DNA from: Arthrobacter sp. SLBN-112
GTDB lineage: Bacteria; Actinomycetota; Actinomycetes; Actinomycetales; Micrococcaceae
DNA: 64,000 nucleotides
Direction of reading: 5' to 3'
Assembly: GCF_030944625.1 (NCBI RefSeq)
Contig: NZ_JAUSXY010000001.1
Location: 372,001-436,000 of the forward strand
Within the stretch, counting starts at the first letter, position 1. Each line of letters opens with the position of its first letter. This document shows positions 59,436 through 64,000 of this stretch, piece after piece. The notes beneath the pieces are model-generated. The model was not told the DNA's origin. It ran no database searches and saw nothing but the letters and a program-made list of their open reading frames with translations. The translations under genes and the position numbers were made by a program.

Positions 59436-61570
59436 GCCAAATCCTTTTCGACGATGCTGCTCAGAGTGCCCGGGTTCTGCTTGGGGGTGACCTCCAGGGT
59501 GCGGGAGGCGGGTACGTCTGTGGCCAGCCAGTCCATGCCTTCGACGGCGAGCTGGTCCGCCTTGACGCACCGCACCAGCCCTTCACCGGTGCCGGAGCGC
59601 AGCAGCGGGACGGGTTCCAGGCAGGCAGAGCCGGCGAACTGGCAGCGGGCGGCGAACCGGCAGCCGGTGGGCCAGTCCTTGGGCTGCGGGACCTGCCCGC
59701 TGATGGTGGCAAGCCGTTCGGGCATGTCGTCCGCGTGGTTGGCGTGCGGGTCCGCGGCCAGGAGGGCCAGGGTGTACGGGTGGCGGGGGTTGTCCAGGAC
59801 GGCGTTCGTTTTGCCGTTCTCCACCACCTGGCCGGCGTACATGACAGCGACCTGGTCGCAGATGTCCGCCACCACGCCGAGGTCGTGGGTGACCATCACT
59901 ACGGACATGCCGGTGTCCTTCACCAGGGTCCGAAGCAGGGACAGGATCTCGGCCTGGACGGTGACGTCCAGGGCTGTGGTCGGTTCGTCCGCGACCAGCA
60001 GTTTCGGCTGTCCGGAGAGCGCCAGTGCGATGGCGACGCGTTGCGCCATGCCGCCACTGATCTGGTGCGGATAGGTCTTCAGGATGCGCGGGGCATCAAC
60101 GATGCCCACTTTCTCCAGCAGGCTTTGCGCCTCGTTGCGGGCCTCGGCCCTGCCCATGCCGCGGAGCCGCCGGATAGTGGCGGTCAACTGGTATCCCACG
60201 GTGAACATGGGGTCCAGGGCGCGCATGGGTTCCTGGCTGATCAGGGCGATTTCCCTGCCGCGGACGGCTTCCATGTCTTTGTCCGCCACGGCGGCCAGGT
60301 TCTTGCCGTTCCAGAGGATCTGGCCGCCGGTGACGGAGACGCCGGAGGGAAGCAGCCCGAGCAGGGACAGGGCGGTCATGGTCTTGCCGCAGCCGGACTC
60401 CCCCACCAGGCCCAGGACGGTACCGGGCTGGACCTCGAAGGAGACATCGGTGACCAGGCGGACGCCGTTGCCTGTACCAGCGCTATCGACGCCGACGGAC
60501 AGGTTGCGGACGCTGAGCGTCCCCTGTGCGGCGGTACCGGGCGACGCGACGTCCTCCACGGCAGGAACGGGAGCTGCGGCGGCGATGGCGGCGATGGCGG
60601 CGACGGCTCTGGACCGCTGCCGCCGGGCAGCGGCGGACGGCAGGTGCGGGGCGGCAGCGTTGGGTGCCTTGCCCAGGGCGTTGCCGATGGCGTTGGCGGA
60701 CAGGACGGTCAGCGCCAACACGGCGCCGGTGGGAACCATCATCCAAGGGGCATCGTAGACGTGCTGCGAAGCGCCCTGGATCATGCCGCCCCAGCTGGGC
60801 TGCGGGATGGGCGGACCAAACCCGATGAACGCCAAACCAGCCTGGATGAGCATGCCCACGGCGAAGATCAGTGCGGCCTGGACCACAATGGTGTTGGCCA
60901 GCCCGGGCAGGACGTGCCGGAAGCTGACACCCAGCGGGCTGACGCCATCCACCTTGGCCGCATCCACATACAGCTGCGACTGCAGGGACTTGGCCTGGCC
61001 CAGGATCACCCGGTAGACGCCGGCGGACATCAGGATGCCCAGGATGGCCATGACCACGGGGATGTTGGTTCCCACGGCGCCAATGACGGCCAGGATGATC
61101 ACCGTTCCCGGCAGGGACATCATAATTTCGGTGACCCGGCTGATGACGCCTTCGGTCCGTTCACCGGCACCGGCGGCCGCCATGGCCAGGATGGTGCCAA
61201 GGCCGACGCCGACAACCACCGTGAGCATCGAGGTCCCCAGGGTGCCGGCTGCGGCGGCGAAAATGCGGCTGAGGATGTCGCGGCCCAGTTCGTCCGTCCC
61301 CAGCCAGTGGGCGGCGGTGGGGCCGGAGAGGACAGCGGTGAAATCCTGGTCCTCGGTCTTGAAGGGCAGCCACAGCGGGGCGGTCAGGGACGCGATGACA
61401 ATGGCCGCGAGCCAGATAAGCCCGGCCACGGCACCCGGCGAAGTGAACAGCCGGTGCCGGGAAAACCTGGAGATGGCCGCTTTGCCGGCATTGCGCGCGG
61501 GCGTTCCTGCCGGCGTGGTACGTCCTGCCTGGTCCGCGTCCGCGGGGGCCGGGGCAACTGTGGGGATCAT
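59432..61570 (-). CDS. ABC transporter permease-ATPase fusion (DppC-DppD type)
   Basis: A 712-residue fusion. Residues ~1-290 are a DppC-type permease with six hydrophobic segments and the coupling motif EAARVDG-like AKVDGVSPLGVSFRHVLPG. An Ala-rich linker (~295-345) leads to a complete ATPase with GLVGESGCGKTMTALSLLG, SGGMAQRVAIALALSG, LLVADEPTTALD and a histidine loop. CRFAARCQFAGSAC ends the nucleotide-binding half. Such fusions occur in actinobacteria. The frame is uninterrupted and the linker is long, so this is a true fusion. Confidence 0.9.
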   Translation of the reverse strand: MIPTVAPAPADADQAGRTTPAGTPARNAGKAAISRFSRHRLFTSPGAVAGLIWLAAIVIASLTAPLWLPFKTEDQDFTAVLSGPTAAHWLGTDELGRDILSRIFAAAAGTLGTSMLTVVVGVGLGTILAMAAAGAGERTEGVISRVTEIMMSLPGTVIILAVIGAVGTNIPVVMAILGILMSAGVYRVILGQAKSLQSQLYVDAAKVDGVSPLGVSFRHVLPGLANTIVVQAALIFAVGMLIQAGLAFIGFGPPIPQPSWGGMIQGASQHVYDAPWMMVPTGAVLALTVLSANAIGNALGKAPNAAAPHLPSAAARRQRSRAVAAIAAIAAAAPVPAVEDVASPGTAAQGTLSVRNLSVGVDSAGTGNGVRLVTDVSFEVQPGTVLGLVGESGCGKTMTALSLLGLLPSGVSVTGGQILWNGKNLAAVADKDMEAVRGREIALISQEPMRALDPMFTVGYQLTATIRRLRGMGRAEARNEAQSLLEKVGIVDAPRILKTYPHQISGGMAQRVAIALALSGQPKLLVADEPTTALDVTVQAEILSLLRTLVKDTGMSVVMVTHDLGVVADICDQVAVMYAGQVVENGKTNAVLDNPRHPYTLALLAADPHANHADDMPERLATISGQVPQPKDWPTGCRFAARCQFAGSACLEPVPLLRSGTGEGLVRCVKADQLAVEGMDWLATDVPASRTLEVTPKQNPGTLSSIVEKDLA

Positions 61571-62508
61571 GAGGCACGCAACTTCGGGTCGAGGAACTTG
61601 GTGGCCAGCTCCAGCACCAGGTTGACGGCAACCACCACCACGGTGGCGATCACCACCACGCCCTGGACGGCGGGGGCGTCATGGGTACTGACGGAGGTCT
61701 GGACGGCCTGGCCCAGTCCGGGCATCGCGAACAGCTGCTCCGCAATGACGGAACCGCCGAACAGGCCAATGAACTGCAGCGCGATGCCGGCCACGATGGG
61801 CAGGCTGGCGTAGCGCAGGGCGTGGACGTAAAGGATCTTCCAGGTGGGGGTGGCCGTGGCGCGCAGCGTGCGGATATGTTCCTGCTGCAGGGCCTCCAGC
61901 ATGGACGCCCTGGTCTGGCGGGCGATGAATGCCGCGCCGCCGACGGCCAGGGTTATCACAGGCAGGGCCAGGGAAAGGGCCCAGTCCTGCGGCGAGACCT
62001 CGAACGGGACGTAGCCGGTGGCGGGAAAGATGGAGGACTGGACGGCGAACAGGTAGACGAAGAGGACGCCCACCCAAAAGGCAGGCAGCGCGACGAGGAG
62101 GCCCACGAAGCCGCCGATCAGCTGGTCCAGCAGGCCGCCGCGGACCGCTGCGGTGACGCCCAATGCGATCCCGAGGACCGCGCTGAGGATGGTGGCTCCG
62201 GCAGCAAGCGAGGCGGTGACGGGCAGGCGGCTGGCGAGGTCGGAGCTGACTGAGCGGCCATCGATGAGCGAGATGCCCAGGTCGCCCTGGACCGCGGACC
62301 CGAGCCAGGTGAAGAACTGCGTGAACAGCGGATCGTTCCAGCCCAGCCTCTGGTTGACCTCGTCGATGGCTTCCTGGGAGGCGCCGGCCCCGAGGGACAC
62401 GGCCCCGGGGCTGCCCGGCATTGCGTGCACCAGCAGGAATGCCAGCACCGCAACCACCAGCACGGTGGCCAGCGCCATCAACAGGCGCTTAGTGATGAAT
62501 AGTGCCAT
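61567..62508 (-). CDS. ABC transporter permease (DppB type)
   Basis: A 313-residue permease with six hydrophobic segments. The opening ITKRLLMALATVLVVAVLAF and HAMPGSPG are typical of the DppB/OppB class, as is the coupling loop with RTLRATATPTWKILYVHALR. ATG 62508 is chosen since GGAGG lies six bases upstream. It overlaps the next gene by four bases and follows the substrate-binding protein gene across a hairpin. Confidence 0.9.
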   Translation of the reverse strand: MALFITKRLLMALATVLVVAVLAFLLVHAMPGSPGAVSLGAGASQEAIDEVNQRLGWNDPLFTQFFTWLGSAVQGDLGISLIDGRSVSSDLASRLPVTASLAAGATILSAVLGIALGVTAAVRGGLLDQLIGGFVGLLVALPAFWVGVLFVYLFAVQSSIFPATGYVPFEVSPQDWALSLALPVITLAVGGAAFIARQTRASMLEALQQEHIRTLRATATPTWKILYVHALRYASLPIVAGIALQFIGLFGGSVIAEQLFAMPGLGQAVQTSVSTHDAPAVQGVVVIATVVVVAVNLVLELATKFLDPKLRAS

Positions 62509-62529
62509 GGTGACCTCCATCGGTCAGGG

Positions 62530-62577
62530 CCCTCCCGGGCGGCCCTTGTCCTGGTGGGCAAGGGCCGCCCGGGAGGG
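62530..62577 (-). terminator. Intercistronic hairpin after substrate-binding protein gene
   Basis: Perfect 19-bp stem (62530-62548 with 62559-62577), 10-base loop, no T-tract. It lies between the binding protein and permease genes. Hairpins here often stabilise the upstream mRNA or reduce read-through so that more binding protein than permease is made. Confidence 0.7.
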
Positions 62578-62585
62578 TGCGGGTA

Positions 62586-64000
62586 TTAGCTGGCCGGCGT
62601 GTAGGACGAGAGGAGCGGGTAGGCGTTGGTGCCGGCGAACTTCACCTGGGCCACCTTCTTGGTGTTGTAGCCCTGGTTGGTCAGGGCCTCGTACAGCGGG
62701 ATCATCCAGCCGGATTCCACCAGCCGGGTGTTCAGCTTGGTGGCGGCTGCCTTCACGGCGGCATCGTCCTTGGCTGCGGCCAGCTCGCCGGTGGCAGCGC
62801 TGAGCTGGTCATCGGTGGCCTTCTGGACGTTGGTGAAGCCGTTCAGGACGACGCCATACATCACGCCGACGGGGTTGTCCCAGTTAAGGGGCGCATAGCC
62901 AAGGGGCGTGGTAGCTACGGCGGCGAAGGCTTCATCCGTAGAAGCTGCCATCTTCACGTTCATGGTGATGCCGACGGCGGCCAGGTCCTTCTGGACTGCC
63001 TGCAGGTCCGTCTGGGTCTGTGCACCGGCGATGATAGTGAACTCAAAGCCGTTCGCGTAACCGGCCTCGGCCAACAGGCTCTTGGCCTTGTCCGGGTTGT
63101 ACGCGAACTTGGTTTCGAGGTCCTTGGTGAAGCCGGCCGAATCCTTGGGGAGGGCGTTCCAGGCCGGGATGTCACCCTTGTGCAGTGCGTCCACCAGGGC
63201 CTGGCGGTTGATGGCGTACTGGATGGCCTGGCGGACCTTCTCCTTTGCGAACGCCGGGGCTGTCTTGCCGATCTTGTCGAAGGAGATCATGGTGTTGACG
63301 GTGCCGCCGATCTGGGAAACGCCGACGCCTTTGGACTTCGCGAAGTCAACGGTGTTCGAGGTCAACATGGCCACGTCGGCCTGGCCGGAGACCAGGGCGT
63401 TGGCGCGGGCCTGGGGGTCCAGGACCACACTGAAGACCACTTTCTTGTAGGCGTACTTGGCAGCGTCAGCGCTCTTGTCGTTCTTCACCAGGACGTATTT
63501 GTTCCCCTTCACGGTGGAGGAGTCAAGGGTGTAGGGCCCGGAACCGTCAGGGGTTGCCGCGAGGCTGGACGTGTCCGTGACACCGTTCTTGCCCACGATC
63601 ATGCCGGTGGTGGAAGCCAGGTTCTTCTCGAATCCAGGCTGCGGCTTGGCGAAGGTCAGGGCCACCTGGGTGGGGCTGACCACGTCCACGGAGGTGATCT
63701 CCTGGGCTCCGCCCTTGGCGACGGCGGAGTAGGCGCTCAGTGCGGGATCGGACCGGCGGTCCAGGTTGGCCTTGACCAGTGCGGCGTCAAGCTTGGAGCC
63801 GTCGGTGAACGTCACGTCGTCCTTGAGGGTCAGCGTCAGGACCGTCTTGTCCGCGTTGTAGCTGAAGTCCTTGGCCAGGCCCGGGCCCGTGGAACCGTCC
63901 GGCTGAAGGGTCATCAGGCTGTCGTAGAGGCCTTCGAAGAACTGGCGCTGGGCTGCGGAGACACGCAGCGGGTCGAAACCGAAGGAGGCCGAGTCGCTGT
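62586..64000 (-). CDS. ABC transporter substrate-binding protein, family 5, partial
   Basis: The gene runs off the right edge, so the signal peptide and N-terminus are missing; 471 residues are present. The sequence matches SBP_bac_5 solute-binding proteins (DppA/OppA type): YDSLMTLQPDG, LTLTLKDDVTFTDGSKLDAA and VRQAIQYAINRQALVDALHKG are diagnostic. It would be a lipoprotein or cell-wall-bound receptor for the ABC importer encoded downstream. Given the glycosidases in the same operon, its ligand is probably an oligosaccharide. Confidence 0.92.
   Translation of the reverse strand, partial: SDSASFGFDPLRVSAAQRQFFEGLYDSLMTLQPDGSTGPGLAKDFSYNADKTVLTLTLKDDVTFTDGSKLDAALVKANLDRRSDPALSAYSAVAKGGAQEITSVDVVSPTQVALTFAKPQPGFEKNLASTTGMIVGKNGVTDTSSLAATPDGSGPYTLDSSTVKGNKYVLVKNDKSADAAKYAYKKVVFSVVLDPQARANALVSGQADVAMLTSNTVDFAKSKGVGVSQIGGTVNTMISFDKIGKTAPAFAKEKVRQAIQYAINRQALVDALHKGDIPAWNALPKDSAGFTKDLETKFAYNPDKAKSLLAEAGYANGFEFTIIAGAQTQTDLQAVQKDLAAVGITMNVKMAASTDEAFAAVATTPLGYAPLNWDNPVGVMYGVVLNGFTNVQKATDDQLSAATGELAAAKDDAAVKAAATKLNTRLVESGWMIPLYEALTNQGYNTKKVAQVKFAGTNAYPLLSSYTPAS

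Noticed and set aside
59399-61813. 804-residue open frame on the plus strand
   Set aside because: It is antisense to the DppC-DppD fusion gene, is Gly/Asp/Gln-rich without domain features, and reflects GC-rich codon structure.
1-64000. CRISPR arrays, tRNA or rRNA genes
   Set aside because: No regularly spaced repeats and no cloverleaf or rRNA-like segments were noticed on reading; a covariance-model scan would be needed to exclude small RNAs.

Overview
This is a high-GC actinobacterial chromosome segment, most likely from Arthrobacter or Pseudarthrobacter (Micrococcaceae). The signs are very high third-position GC, tight ATGA-type gene overlaps, actinobacterial families (DUF3040, DUF4193, PrmC-related methyltransferase, GlsB/YeaQ and YtxH stress proteins) and a large catabolic repertoire. 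No rRNA, tRNA, CRISPR array or complete transposon was found. Several genes carry single-base frameshifts, some beside short G/C runs; these may be sequence errors rather than true pseudogenes.

Layout. 1-10.4 kb: end of an acyl-CoA ligase, an alpha/beta hydrolase, two aldo/keto reductases, two small stress-type proteins, a PrmC-like methyltransferase, malQ, DUF488 and DUF3040 proteins, and a TetR-EamA exporter pair behind a perfect 34-bp palindrome. 10.4-18.6 kb: a long minus-strand block, pxpA-pxpB-pxpC(frameshifted)-SDR-2-hydroxyacid dehydrogenase-idnO-idnD-gntK, combining 5-oxoprolinase with sugar-acid (idonate/gluconate) metabolism, divergent from a LysR regulator. 18.6-23.7 kb: a small unknown protein, an aminotransferase-RraA/aldolase pair, a helix-rich unknown protein and an MHS-type symporter. 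Composite LysR-type sites with identical internal spacing link the pxp operon, lysR, the symporter, the aminotransferase and the small protein into a probable local regulon.

23.7-40.2 kb: SDR, DUF4193, quercetin-dioxygenase-like bicupin, a mini-HTH regulator with twin operators, an aromatic-type operon (esterase frameshifted, FAH-family hydrolase, FAD hydroxylase, DUF3500), a molybdopterin oxidoreductase that lacks the usual N-terminal Fe-S cysteines together with a helical partner, a BASS-family transporter, a sugar-acid module (KDPG-type aldolase, MFS permease, P-loop kinase) divergent from a DeoR regulator, and a MarR regulator.

40.2-46.4 kb: an accessory region of visibly lower GC with single, mostly unknown genes. 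They include a HEPN-motif protein, small membrane proteins, a cell-surface beta-propeller and IS21-family debris. Imperfect palindromes, mostly centred on GGATCC, lie between many of these genes; this is the most unusual architecture in the window. 46.6-64 kb: a methyltransferase, then a deoxy-sugar glycan utilisation locus. It has an Opp/Dpp-type ABC importer (substrate-binding protein running off the right edge, permease, permease-ATPase fusion, ATPase), two GH78 alpha-L-rhamnosidases (one frameshifted), a GH95 alpha-L-fucosidase-type enzyme, two esterase-fold proteins (one without a catalytic serine), a small unknown protein and an IclR regulator.
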